Shown here one piece after another: positions 49,142-57,509 of a DNA stretch of 64,000 nt. This DNA is from an uncultured Eubacterium sp. (GTDB lineage Bacteria; Bacillota; Clostridia; Oscillospirales; Acutalibacteraceae): positions 124,001-188,000 of the forward strand of contig CAKTGF010000004.1 of NCBI GenBank assembly GCA_934561395.1, written 5' to 3'. Position 1 is the stretch's first letter; each line of letters begins with the position of its first letter. The translations under genes and the position numbers were made by a program. Below the pieces are notes generated by a model. That model searched no databases and was not told the origin of the DNA. It saw only the letters and a program-made list of their open reading frames with translations.

Positions 49142-49773
49142 TAGAATTAAAGGACATTTGCTTTGCTTATGACAGCAAGCCGATTTTATCCCATTTCAAT
49201 TTGAATATTGACAAGGGCGAATTTGTGGTAATTAAGGGCGACAACGGCTGCGGAAAATCCACCCTGCTGAATATAATAAATGCCCTCAGTTTTCCCGAAA
49301 TTGGCTCATACACCTTAAACGGCAAAGCAATTGACGAAAAAGCAATGAAAAACGACAGTTTTGCTAAAGAGTTTCATCAGCAAATCGGCTATGTTTTCCA
49401 AAACACGGATATTCAGCTTTTTTGTTCAAGAGTTTATGATGAAATTGCCTTTGGGCCAAGGCAAATGGGGCTTTCCGCTGACGAAATAAGAAAAAGATGC
49501 GATGATTTAATTAAGCTTTTAGACATCGAGGAGCTAAGGGAAAGGGCTCCCTACCATCTTTCAATGGGAGAAAAGAAAAAGGTTGCCATTGCCGCAGTGC
49601 TTGCGGTAAACCCTGAAATTTTAATTCTTGACGAGCCCATGAATTTTCTTGACAAAAGCTCAAGAGAGTGGATTAAAAGCTTTTTGTTTTCACTAAAGGG
49701 TATTAAAACAATTATTATTGTTTCCCACACCGATGATTTTGACGAAAATGCCCACAGAATAATTAATATGTAA
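49138..49773 (+). CDS. cbiO: CbiO/NikO-type ABC ATPase of the metal ECF transporter
   Basis: A 211-residue ABC ATPase with Walker A GDNGCGKST (about 35-43), Q-loop YVFQNTDIQ, signature HLSMGEKKK (a variant of LSGGQ), Walker B ILILDEPMNF and the switch His in IVSHTDDF. It is shorter than usual (about 240-280), lacking most of the C-terminal extension. It overlaps cbiQ by 4 bases and ends at a terminator. Confidence 0.9.
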   Translation: MIELKDICFAYDSKPILSHFNLNIDKGEFVVIKGDNGCGKSTLLNIINALSFPEIGSYTLNGKAIDEKAMKNDSFAKEFHQQIGYVFQNTDIQLFCSRVYDEIAFGPRQMGLSADEIRKRCDDLIKLLDIEELRERAPYHLSMGEKKKVAIAAVLAVNPEILILDEPMNFLDKSSREWIKSFLFSLKGIKTIIIVSHTDDFDENAHRIINM

Positions 49774-49778
49774 CCCAA

Positions 49779-49810
49779 ACGGGCCGACCCACAATTGTGA
49801 GCCGACCCGT
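49779..49810. terminator. Bidirectional terminator between cbiO and the endolysin gene
   Basis: 14-position stem (49779-49792 and 49797-49810; three G-U pairs if read on the minus strand) with TTTTTT on the plus side. It ends the convergent cbiO transcript and the lysis cassette transcript. Confidence 0.75.
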
Positions 49811-49829
49811 TTTTTACTGTTTTATGCTG

Positions 49830-50540
49830 TTACTTAATGCACAGCTTATTATCATTATGATACCAAACAAGAATATAACCCGATGGAATTTTTGCCCAAA
49901 CATTGCCTGTTGATATTTTTTTAACCTTTGAAATGCTGACAACAGTGCCCTTTTTAAGGCAGGCCTCCGCAGACGCCTTAGTAGAGGTGGCGTGCTTTTT
50001 GCCGTCAGCGGTAAGCTGCGACACCTTTTTTCTTTTTGTAGCGGTGCCGTAGCCGTTATAAACATATCGCTTTTCCGTTAAAGTATATTTGCCGTCCTCA
50101 ATTTTTGGGGCGTTAACAATATTGCCCTGCTCCAAGGGGCGCAAAACGCCTAAAAATGAAGAATAGCCGTGCTTTATTTTGGTCATAGGCTCATGCTTTG
50201 AGGAGGGGTAGTTTTGGTCATAGGAATAAAAATACTTTTCGTTACCCTCTCCCGATGCAATACTGACATGGCCGAGGCCGCTTTTTGATGTGAAAACGCA
50301 CACATCTCCCTTTTGTGGCACAAATTTGGCGGTGTTGCCAATCCACTTAAAATTGTGTGTCAAATAATCGGAGGTGTGGCGCTTGTTATAATATTCAATA
50401 GCGTTACCGATTGACTGGGGCGTAACCCCCAAAACATTTGCAACAAAGTGCTTTACCAAATCAACGCACTGAATACCATAGGCATTATCGTAATCAAGAC
50501 CCTTGCCTATAAATTTTTTAACCCAATTGTCCATTGTCAT
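49830..50540 (-). CDS. CHAP-domain endolysin with SH3-like tail
   Basis: A 236-residue phage-type peptidoglycan hydrolase. The N-terminal CHAP domain has Cys25 in YGIQCVDLVKHF and His91 in KSGLGHVSIA, the catalytic pair; the C-terminal half (about 145-236) looks like SH3-type wall-binding repeats (GTVVSISKVKKISTGNVWAKI). There is no signal peptide, so it relies on the holin encoded just upstream. The start at 50540 has AAAGGAGG at proper spacing; the ATG at 50549 touches it. It overlaps the holin gene by 23 bases. Confidence 0.85.
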   Translation of the reverse strand: MTMDNWVKKFIGKGLDYDNAYGIQCVDLVKHFVANVLGVTPQSIGNAIEYYNKRHTSDYLTHNFKWIGNTAKFVPQKGDVCVFTSKSGLGHVSIASGEGNEKYFYSYDQNYPSSKHEPMTKIKHGYSSFLGVLRPLEQGNIVNAPKIEDGKYTLTEKRYVYNGYGTATKRKKVSQLTADGKKHATSTKASAEACLKKGTVVSISKVKKISTGNVWAKIPSGYILVWYHNDNKLCIK

Positions 50541-50745
50541 GGGAATCATCCTCCTTTCCCTCTAAATTCATAACAGCTGCCAAGCCGGCGGCAAGGGTGG
50601 AAACCGCAAGACCTATCAACGCAGATTTGATTGCGCTTTTTTCGCTGTCAAAATTAATTAATGCTATATTAACCGTAAAATATGCCACAGCCGCCTGCAC
50701 AAAGGTTCGCAGGGCACGCTTGACGGAATTTTTAGTTATTTTCAT
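50518..50745 (-). CDS. Phage-type holin (75 aa)
   Basis: A 75-residue protein with a basic N-terminus (MKITKNSVKRALRTF), two hydrophobic segments (about 16-30 and 40-60) and an acidic tail (EGKEDDSHDNGQL). Size, topology and place directly before an endolysin gene fit a class II holin that forms pores and releases the endolysin. It overlaps both neighbours (4 and 23 bases). Confidence 0.75.
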   Translation of the reverse strand: MKITKNSVKRALRTFVQAAVAYFTVNIALINFDSEKSAIKSALIGLAVSTLAAGLAAVMNLEGKEDDSHDNGQLG

Positions 50746-50969
50746 AATATATCATACTCTCCTTCAAGTTTATTTATTCTGTTTTCAAGCACAGAAAATC
50801 TTTCTTCTATAATCGGTATTCTTTCAGCAAAATTATTATGCTTATCAACCTTTTGTTCAAGCTGCTGTATTCTGTATGCGGTCAGCTTTGAGGAGGTTAT
50901 AATGCCCCCAAAGGTGCCCGACAGTGTGCCGATTAATGCCAAAACAGCAACTGCTACCTCACTATTCAT
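50742..50969 (-). CDS. Small membrane/coiled-coil lysis protein, XhlA-like
   Basis: A 75-residue protein with one hydrophobic segment at the N-terminus (about 4-27, VAVAVLALIGTLSGTFGGII) and a coiled-coil tail (about 32-70, with QQLEQKVDKHN and RFSVLENRINKLEGE). Small proteins like this precede holin and endolysin genes in many Gram-positive prophages (XhlA/hemolysin-type). It is the first gene of the three-gene lysis cassette. Confidence 0.65.
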   Translation of the reverse strand: MNSEVAVAVLALIGTLSGTFGGIITSSKLTAYRIQQLEQKVDKHNNFAERIPIIEERFSVLENRINKLEGEYDIL

Positions 50970-51074
50970 ATATTCACTCCTTTAAAATTTGTTCCCTAAG
51001 ATAAGCTCAAAGATTAGAGAAAAAAGGCGGCGTTGTCAACACATTTTAAGACACAGTACAATTATTTGGGCTGC

Positions 51075-51093
51075 ATTATAGCACAATTTGTGC
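51075..51093 (-). promoter_or_regulatory. -10 box and abutting palindrome of the lysis cassette
   Basis: On the minus strand TATAAT (51075-51080) touches a perfect 13-bp palindrome GCACAA-n-TTGTGC (51081-51093) in the spacer. A good -35 box is not seen, so an activator or repressor at the palindrome is likely. Confidence 0.5.
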
Positions 51094-51116
51094 AATGCGT
51101 GCATATTTGAATTTTA

Positions 51117-51130
51117 TGCATATATATTCA
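51117..51130. promoter_or_regulatory. Possible ARG box (ArgR site)
   Basis: TGCATATATATTCA, close to the ArgR half-pattern TGAAT-n4-ATTCA. A weaker copy follows at 51137-51150. They lie 37 and 17 bases before the arg operon's -35 box. Confidence 0.45.
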
Positions 51131-51166
51131 TTACAATGTATATTTATAATAAATTTCAAATTGCTA

Positions 51167-51194
51167 TTGACATATCATTTTAGCAGTGTATAAT
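51167..51194 (+). promoter_or_regulatory. Promoter of the arg-car operon
   Basis: TTGACA (51167-51172), 16-base spacer, TATAAT (51189-51194), 72 bases before argC. Confidence 0.78.
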
Positions 51195-51265
51195 ATATGT
51201 AATTAAATTTTAGTTGGTAAGTATTTGTGCATACTTATTCTAATATTACGGAGAAATGTATAAAA

Positions 51266-52207
51266 ATGACAAAAGTATTCATTGACGGCAGCCAAGGAAC
51301 AACAGGCTTAAAGATTTTCAAACGCTTTGAGGGCAGAAACGATATTGAGCTTTTGCAAATTGCAGAGGACAAGCGCAAGGATGCCCAAGAGCGTGCAAAA
51401 ATGATTAACGAGTCTGACATTACCTTTCTTTGCCTGCCCGACCAAGCAAGCATTGAGGCTGTGAGCCTTGTTAAAAACGAAACTGTAAAAATTATTGACA
51501 CCTCAACCGCTCACAGAACAAACCCGGGTTGGGCCTACGGCTTCCCCGAGCTTGACAAAAGTTTTAGAGAAAAAATCAAAACATCAAACCGCATTGCGGT
51601 GCCCGGCTGTTATGCAAGCGGTTTTAACTCAATTGTTTATCCGCTGACAGCATCGGGCTTAATGGCAAGGGATTACCCCATAACCTGCTACGCCATGAGC
51701 GGCTACACAGGCGCAGGCAAAAAGGGCATTGCTCAATATGAGGACGAAAGCCGTGACAGCGAGCTTGATTCTCCAAGGCAATACGCATTAACCCAGCAAC
51801 ACAAGCATTTGAAAGAAATGAAAGCAATTTCAGGGTTGGAGCGAACACCGATTTTCGCCCCACACATTTGCGATTATCCCTGCGGCATGGTGGTTTCAAT
51901 ACCAATCTTTACCGATATGCTGACCAAAAAGGTTACCCCAAAGGAGCTGCGTGAAATGTTTGCCGCTCACTACGAGGGTGAGCAATTTGTAAAGGTCAGA
52001 GAGGTTGGCTATTCAACAGCCATGATAGGCGCCAACAACTTTGCCCAAAGGGACGATATGGAAATTGAAATTAACGGAAACGAGGACAGAATAATTGTTA
52101 CCTCACGGTTTGACAACCTGGGCAAGGGTGCAAGCGGTGCGGCAATACAGTGCCTTAACATTGCAATGGGCATTGACGAAGCAACAGGTCTTAACTTAGG
52201 AGAATAA
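51266..52207 (+). CDS. argC: N-acetyl-gamma-glutamyl-phosphate reductase, type 2
   Basis: A 313-residue NADPH-dependent reductase of arginine synthesis. It is the short type 2 form (about 310 residues, opening VFIDGSQGTTGLKI) rather than the roughly 345-residue type 1. The catalytic Cys is in AVPGCYASG, and the His region is FAPHICDYPCGM. The start is 51266 after CGGAGAA. First gene of the operon argC-argJ-argB-argD-argF-carA-carB. Confidence 0.93.
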   Translation: MTKVFIDGSQGTTGLKIFKRFEGRNDIELLQIAEDKRKDAQERAKMINESDITFLCLPDQASIEAVSLVKNETVKIIDTSTAHRTNPGWAYGFPELDKSFREKIKTSNRIAVPGCYASGFNSIVYPLTASGLMARDYPITCYAMSGYTGAGKKGIAQYEDESRDSELDSPRQYALTQQHKHLKEMKAISGLERTPIFAPHICDYPCGMVVSIPIFTDMLTKKVTPKELREMFAAHYEGEQFVKVREVGYSTAMIGANNFAQRDDMEIEINGNEDRIIVTSRFDNLGKGASGAAIQCLNIAMGIDEATGLNLGE

Positions 52208-52209
52208 TT

Positions 52210-53463
52210 ATGGAAAACAAATTTGAACTGATACAGGGCGGAATTTGTGCCGCAAAGGGCTTTAAGGCAAACGGCACATACTGCGGAATTAAAAAGCTTG
52301 CCAACGACGACCCAAGCATAAAGCACAAAAACGATATTTGCCTTTATGTTTCTGATGTGGAGTGCAATGCGGCGGCTGTATATACTCAAAACAAGGTAAA
52401 GGGCGCACCCATCCTTGTTACAAAGGCTAACCTTGAAAAATCCGGCAACAAGGCGATTGCGGTTATTGCCAACAGCAAAAACGCCAACACCTGCAATGCA
52501 GACGGCGTTGAAAAAGCAAACAGAATGTGCCAGCTTGTTGCAAACGAGCTTAACATACCTCGGGAGCAGGTAATTGTTGCGTCAACCGGCGTAATAGGTC
52601 AAATATTACCTATCGAGCCTATTGAAAAGGCCGTACCCATTCTTGCAAAGGGGCTTTGCTACAACAAAAACAACGAGGCTGCCACAGCTATTATGACAAC
52701 TGACACTGTAAAAAAGGAATATGCCGTTGAATTTGAAATTAACGGCGTTAAGTGCAGGCTCGGCGGCATGGCAAAGGGCTCGGGAATGATTCACCCCAAT
52801 ATGGCAACAACCCTTAACTTTATTACCAGCGACTGTGCAATCAGTGCAGAACTGCTGCAAAAGGCACTGTCAGATATTGTTAAGGTTACATACAACTGCT
52901 TATCCGTTGACGGCGACACATCAACAAACGATATGGTTTGCATTATGGCAAACGGCCTTGCTTTTAACGATGAAATAACAGCAGAGGATGAAAATTACGA
53001 AATATTCAAATCGGCATTGTTTGAGGTTATGGCTAACCTTACAAGAATGCTTGCAAAGGACGGCGAGGGTGCAACCAAGCTTTTGGAATGTATTACCGTG
53101 GGTGCAAAGGATAAGGACACTGCAATCACAGTTGCAAAGAGCGTTGTCTGCTCCACCCTTTTCAAGGCTGCAATGTTCGGCGAGGACGCCAACTGGGGCC
53201 GTGTGCTTTGTGCAATCGGCTATGCCGACGCTGATTTTGACATTAACAAGGTTGATGTTGATTTAAAGAGCGACAAGGGCATTGTTTCGGTTTGCAGAAA
53301 CGGCGCAGGCGTTGAATTCAGCGAAGAAAAAGCAGCAGAGGTGCTTTCTTCCGATGAAATTCAAATTCTTGTAAATCTTAATTCAGGCGAAAGCGACGCT
53401 ATGGCCTGGGGCTGCGACCTTACATATGATTATGTAAAAATCAACGGCGATTACAGAACCTGA
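52210..53463 (+). CDS. argJ: Bifunctional ornithine acetyltransferase / N-acetylglutamate synthase ArgJ
   Basis: A 417-residue protein that moves acetyl from N-acetylornithine to glutamate, so the pathway recycles acetyl groups. The self-cleavage site is in KGSGMIHPNMATTL, where the Thr after Ala becomes the N-terminus of the beta chain; the family's SVDGDTSTND and GEDANWGR motifs are present. It starts 2 bases after argC. Confidence 0.95.
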   Translation: MENKFELIQGGICAAKGFKANGTYCGIKKLANDDPSIKHKNDICLYVSDVECNAAAVYTQNKVKGAPILVTKANLEKSGNKAIAVIANSKNANTCNADGVEKANRMCQLVANELNIPREQVIVASTGVIGQILPIEPIEKAVPILAKGLCYNKNNEAATAIMTTDTVKKEYAVEFEINGVKCRLGGMAKGSGMIHPNMATTLNFITSDCAISAELLQKALSDIVKVTYNCLSVDGDTSTNDMVCIMANGLAFNDEITAEDENYEIFKSALFEVMANLTRMLAKDGEGATKLLECITVGAKDKDTAITVAKSVVCSTLFKAAMFGEDANWGRVLCAIGYADADFDINKVDVDLKSDKGIVSVCRNGAGVEFSEEKAAEVLSSDEIQILVNLNSGESDAMAWGCDLTYDYVKINGDYRT

Positions 53464-53481
53464 TAAAGAGAGGGCAGTAAA

Positions 53482-54336
53482 ATGGACTTAGATAACAGAA
53501 TGAAGGCGGAGGTTCTTGCAGAGGCTCTCCCCCATATTCAAAGATACAGAAAGAAAACCATTGTTGTTAAATACGGCGGCAACGCAATGATTAACGAGGA
53601 GCTTAAGGAAGCGGTTATGCACGACCTGGTTCTTTTAACAACCATAGGCATTAAGGTTGTGCTTGTTCACGGCGGCGGCCCTGCCATTAACAGAACCCTT
53701 GAGCAAATGGGCATTGAAAGCAAGTTTGTTGATGGGCTCCGTGTTACGGATAAGGAAACCGTTGATGTTGTTCAAATGGTGCTTGCAGGCAAGGTTAACA
53801 AGGATTTGGTTTGCAAAATCTGCAATTTGGGCGGCCACGCAATCGGCCTTTCGGGTATGGACGGCAATATGATTAAATGCAGCCCCCTTGACACAAGCCA
53901 CGGCTATGTGGGCGAGATTATCGAAACTAATATGGAGGTTATTAACGAGGTTCTTGATAATAACTTTATCCCTGTTGTTTCAACAATCGGCTTTGACGAA
54001 AAAGGCAACTGCTACAACATTAACGCTGACACCGTAGCCGCAAGAATTGCAGGTGACCTTAAGGCGGAGGCTTTAATTTCAATGACAGATATTATCGGCC
54101 TTTTAAGGGATGTTAACGATGAAAGCTCAAAAATCCAAAAGGTATTTATAAGCGATATTCCGGCACTTGTAAGCGACGGAATCATTAAAGGCGGTATGAT
54201 ACCGAAAATTGATTCAATGACCCAGGCAATAAGAAACGGCTGTAAAAAAGCATTTATTATTGACGGCAGAGTTCCCCACTCCATACTTATGGAAATGCTT
54301 ACCGACGAGGGCTTGGGAACAATGTTCAGGGGCTAA
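53482..54336 (+). CDS. argB: Acetylglutamate kinase
   Basis: A 284-residue amino-acid kinase that phosphorylates N-acetylglutamate. Motifs: VVKYGGNAM near the start, VLVHGGGPAIN, then NINADTVAARIA and GGMIPKI. The length and N-terminal helix (about 1-20) are those of the arginine-inhibited hexameric form, so feedback control is likely. GAGAGGG precedes the start, 18 bases after argJ. Confidence 0.95.
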   Translation: MDLDNRMKAEVLAEALPHIQRYRKKTIVVKYGGNAMINEELKEAVMHDLVLLTTIGIKVVLVHGGGPAINRTLEQMGIESKFVDGLRVTDKETVDVVQMVLAGKVNKDLVCKICNLGGHAIGLSGMDGNMIKCSPLDTSHGYVGEIIETNMEVINEVLDNNFIPVVSTIGFDEKGNCYNINADTVAARIAGDLKAEALISMTDIIGLLRDVNDESSKIQKVFISDIPALVSDGIIKGGMIPKIDSMTQAIRNGCKKAFIIDGRVPHSILMEMLTDEGLGTMFRG

Positions 54337-54350
54337 GAAAGGTAAAATAC

Positions 54351-55514
54351 ATGAACACTAAGGAACTTGACAACAAATATGTTGCACATTCATACGGCAG
54401 GTTTGATGTTTGCCTGACTGAGGGCAGCGGCTCAACACTTTATGACGAGGCAGGCAAAAAATACATTGATTTCGGTTCGGGAATCGGCGTAAACGCCTTT
54501 GGAATTTGCGACGACGAATGGAAAAACGCCGTTACCGAGCAGCTTGACAAGGTGCAGCACACCTCAAACCTTTACTACACCGAGCCCTGTGCAAAATTGG
54601 CACAGCTGCTTTGCACAAAAACAGGGATGAAAAAAGTTTTCTTTTGCAATTCCGGTGCAGAGGCTAACGAGGGCGCAATAAAATTTGCAAGAAAATACAG
54701 CAACAACAAATACGGCGAGGAGAGGTCAACAATTATTACCCTTGTTGACTCCTTCCACGGCAGAACAATAACCACGCTTGCCGCAACCGGTCAGGAGGTT
54801 TTTCACACCGATTTCGGCCCCTTCACCCCCGGCTTTAAATACTGCCCTGCCAACGATATTGAGGCATTAAGAAAAATGGTAACAGACGATGTTTGCGCCA
54901 TTATGTTTGAGTGTATTCAAGGCGAGGGCGGCGTTAACAACCTTAACGAGGATTTTGTTGCGGAAATCAACACCCTTGCAAAGGAAAAGGACATTTTAAT
55001 GGTTGTTGACGAGGTTCAAACAGGCAACGGCAGAACAGGCAAATATTTTTCATACGAGCATTTCGGCATTAAGCCGGACATTGTTTCAACAGCCAAGGGT
55101 CTTGGCGGCGGCTTGCCCATCGGCGCTGTTTTATTCGGCGAAAAAACGGCAGACTGCGTTACACCGTCAAGCCACGGCTCAACCTTTGGTGGCAACCCCA
55201 TTGTTGCCGCAGGTGCAATCAGCATTGTTGAAAGAATTGACGATGACTTTTTAATTGCGGTAACCGAAAAAGGCAAATACATAAAGAACTTTGTTAAAAA
55301 CATTAAGGGTGTTAAAAGCATTTCGGGCATGGGCTTGATGGTTGGCATTGAAACCCACAAAAACGCCGGCGACATTGCCAAGGAGTGCCTTGAAAAAGGG
55401 CTTTTGGTTTTAACCGCTCACAAAAACAAGGTAAGGCTGCTCCCCGCCCTTAACATAAGCTTTGGCGAATTAAACGAAGGATTAAATATTTTGAAAGAGG
55501 TAATTGAAAAATGA
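54351..55514 (+). CDS. argD: Acetylornithine aminotransferase
   Basis: A 387-residue class III PLP aminotransferase making N-acetylornithine. Motifs: FFCNSGAEANEGAIKFARK, DSFHGRTITTLAATGQ, VVDEVQTGNGRTG, and the PLP Lys in STAKGLGGGLPIGA. Full length. It follows argB by 14 bases and overlaps argF by 4. Confidence 0.94.
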   Translation: MNTKELDNKYVAHSYGRFDVCLTEGSGSTLYDEAGKKYIDFGSGIGVNAFGICDDEWKNAVTEQLDKVQHTSNLYYTEPCAKLAQLLCTKTGMKKVFFCNSGAEANEGAIKFARKYSNNKYGEERSTIITLVDSFHGRTITTLAATGQEVFHTDFGPFTPGFKYCPANDIEALRKMVTDDVCAIMFECIQGEGGVNNLNEDFVAEINTLAKEKDILMVVDEVQTGNGRTGKYFSYEHFGIKPDIVSTAKGLGGGLPIGAVLFGEKTADCVTPSSHGSTFGGNPIVAAGAISIVERIDDDFLIAVTEKGKYIKNFVKNIKGVKSISGMGLMVGIETHKNAGDIAKECLEKGLLVLTAHKNKVRLLPALNISFGELNEGLNILKEVIEK

Positions 55515-56413
55515 AGCACTTATTGAAATTACAGGATTTGGACAAAAACGAAATTTTAGACATACTTAACCTCGCTGACCAGCTTAAGTATGAAAACCAC
55601 AACGGCATTAAGCACCATCATCTTAAGGGCAAAACCCTTGGCATGATTTTTCAAAAAAGTTCAACCCGCACAAGAGTAAGTTTTGAAACAGGTATGTATC
55701 AGCTTGGCGGTCAGGCATTATTTCTTTCAAATAGGGATTTGCAAATCGGCAGAGGCGAGCCCGTGCAGGACACTGCAAGGGTGCTGTCACGCTATCTTGA
55801 CGGTATTATGATAAGAACCTTTGAGCAAAAAGAGGTTGAGGATTTGGCTGAATACGGCTCAATTCCAATTATCAACGGCCTTACCGATTACTGCCACCCC
55901 TGCCAGGTGCTTGCAGACCTTATGACAATAAGAGAATACAAAAAAAGCTTTGACGGCTTAAAGTTCTGCTTTATCGGCGACGGCAACAACATGGCTAACA
56001 GTCTTATTGTAGGTGCAATTACCATGGGTATGGAATGTGCAATCGCCTGCCCCGACGATTACAAGCCTGACAGCGAAATAATGAAATGGGCTGAAGAAAA
56101 CGGCAAATTTACCTGCTCATCCGATATTTTGGCTTGTGCAAAGGGCGCAGATGTTATTTACACCGATGTTTGGGCATCAATGGGTCAAGAGGAAGAAAAG
56201 GCAGAGAGAGAAAAGATATTTAAAAACTACCAAATCAACGATGAGGTTATGGCTGTTGCAAATGACAAGGCAATGGTTCTCCACTGCCTGCCTGCACACA
56301 GAGAGGAAGAAATAACCGCAAAGGTATTTGAGGAGCATGCAAACGAAATTTTTGACGAGGCTGAAAACAGGCTCCACGCTCAAAAGGCAGTTTTGGTTAA
56401 ATTATTAGGATAA
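55511..56413 (+). CDS. argF: Ornithine carbamoyltransferase
   Basis: A 300-residue enzyme that makes citrulline from ornithine and carbamoyl phosphate. Carbamoyl-phosphate site FQKSSTRTRVSFE, DYCHPCQVLADL, ornithine site DVWASMGQEEE, and HCLPAHRE near the end are all present. It overlaps argD by 4 bases; carAB downstream supply its carbamoyl phosphate. Confidence 0.95.
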   Translation: MKHLLKLQDLDKNEILDILNLADQLKYENHNGIKHHHLKGKTLGMIFQKSSTRTRVSFETGMYQLGGQALFLSNRDLQIGRGEPVQDTARVLSRYLDGIMIRTFEQKEVEDLAEYGSIPIINGLTDYCHPCQVLADLMTIREYKKSFDGLKFCFIGDGNNMANSLIVGAITMGMECAIACPDDYKPDSEIMKWAEENGKFTCSSDILACAKGADVIYTDVWASMGQEEEKAEREKIFKNYQINDEVMAVANDKAMVLHCLPAHREEEITAKVFEEHANEIFDEAENRLHAQKAVLVKLLG

Positions 56414-56429
56414 TAAATCGGTAATTGTT

Positions 56430-57509
56430 ATGACAGAAAATAAAGAAATTTACATTTGCCTTGAAAACGGTCAAACATTTAAGGGCTACAGCTTTGGTGC
56501 GGAAAGCGATGTAATAGGCGAGCTTGTTTTCACAACGGGTATGGGCGGTTATATCGAAACCCTGACCGACCCCAGCTATTACGGACAGATTGTAATGCAA
56601 ACCTTCCCCCTTATCGGCAACTACGGCATGATAAGCGAGGATATGGAAAGCAAAAAATCCTATGTAAGCGCCTATGTTGTAAGAGAAAAGTGCGATAACC
56701 CGTCAAATTTCAGATGTGAGGGCACACTTGAGAACTTTTTAAAGGAAAACAATATAGTGGGCGTTTACGGCGTTGACACAAGGGAGATTACAAAAATTAT
56801 CCGTGAAAGCGGCGTTATGAACGCACAAATCACAACCAACCCAAATAAGGTTGATTATGAAAAAATAAAGGAATACAAGGTAACAAAGGCTGTTGAAAGC
56901 GTTTCAACCCACAAGCCCGAGCTTTCACCCAGCAAGGAACACAAATTTAATGTTGTGCTACTTGACTACGGCGCAAAAAAGAACATTATCAGAGAGCTTA
57001 ACAAGCGTGGCTGCAATGTGGCGGTTATGCCATACAACACCAAAGCCGAGGATATCTTAAAATTAGGCGTTGACGGCGTTATGCTTTCAAACGGCCCCGG
57101 CGACCCCGGCGAAAACACCGAGGCTGTGGAGGAGCTTAAAAAACTTATAGGCAAGGTGCCCATTTTCGGAATTTGCCTTGGCCATCAGCTTTTGGCACTG
57201 GCTATGGGCGGCGAAACCACAAAGCTTAAATACGGCCACAGAGGCGTTAACCAGCCTGTTAAAAACCTTGAAACAGGCAGAACCTACATTTCGTCCCAAA
57301 ACCACGGCTATGCGGTGGTTAGCGAAAGCGTTGAAAAAAGTGGCGGCGTTATTATGTATGTTAACGCTAACGACAACACCTGCGAGGGTGTGGATTACCC
57401 TGACAAAATGGCATTTTCGGTACAATTTCATCCGGAGGCTTGCTCAGGCCCGCATGACACACAGTTTATTTTTGACAAATTTATTAAAATGATGGGAGGT
57501 AACAAATAA
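56430..57509 (+). CDS. carA: Carbamoyl-phosphate synthase small (glutaminase) subunit
   Basis: A 359-residue glutaminase subunit. The N-terminal CPSase domain (FTTGMGGYIETLTDPSYYGQ) is followed by a class I amidotransferase domain with the nucleophile Cys in FGICLGHQLL and His/Glu in VQFHPEAC. It overlaps carB by 1 base. Presence in the arg operon suggests an arginine-regulated copy; a second copy for pyrimidines may exist elsewhere. Confidence 0.95.
   Translation: MTENKEIYICLENGQTFKGYSFGAESDVIGELVFTTGMGGYIETLTDPSYYGQIVMQTFPLIGNYGMISEDMESKKSYVSAYVVREKCDNPSNFRCEGTLENFLKENNIVGVYGVDTREITKIIRESGVMNAQITTNPNKVDYEKIKEYKVTKAVESVSTHKPELSPSKEHKFNVVLLDYGAKKNIIRELNKRGCNVAVMPYNTKAEDILKLGVDGVMLSNGPGDPGENTEAVEELKKLIGKVPIFGICLGHQLLALAMGGETTKLKYGHRGVNQPVKNLETGRTYISSQNHGYAVVSESVEKSGGVIMYVNANDNTCEGVDYPDKMAFSVQFHPEACSGPHDTQFIFDKFIKMMGGNK

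Noticed and set aside
44992..49773. lar and cbi genes as one single operon
   Set aside because: A good terminator with a T-run lies between larE and cbiM, so they are described as adjacent units.
51195..51265. A riboswitch in the argC leader
   Set aside because: Only a short AAGTAT/ATACTT hairpin is visible; the leader is too short for known classes.
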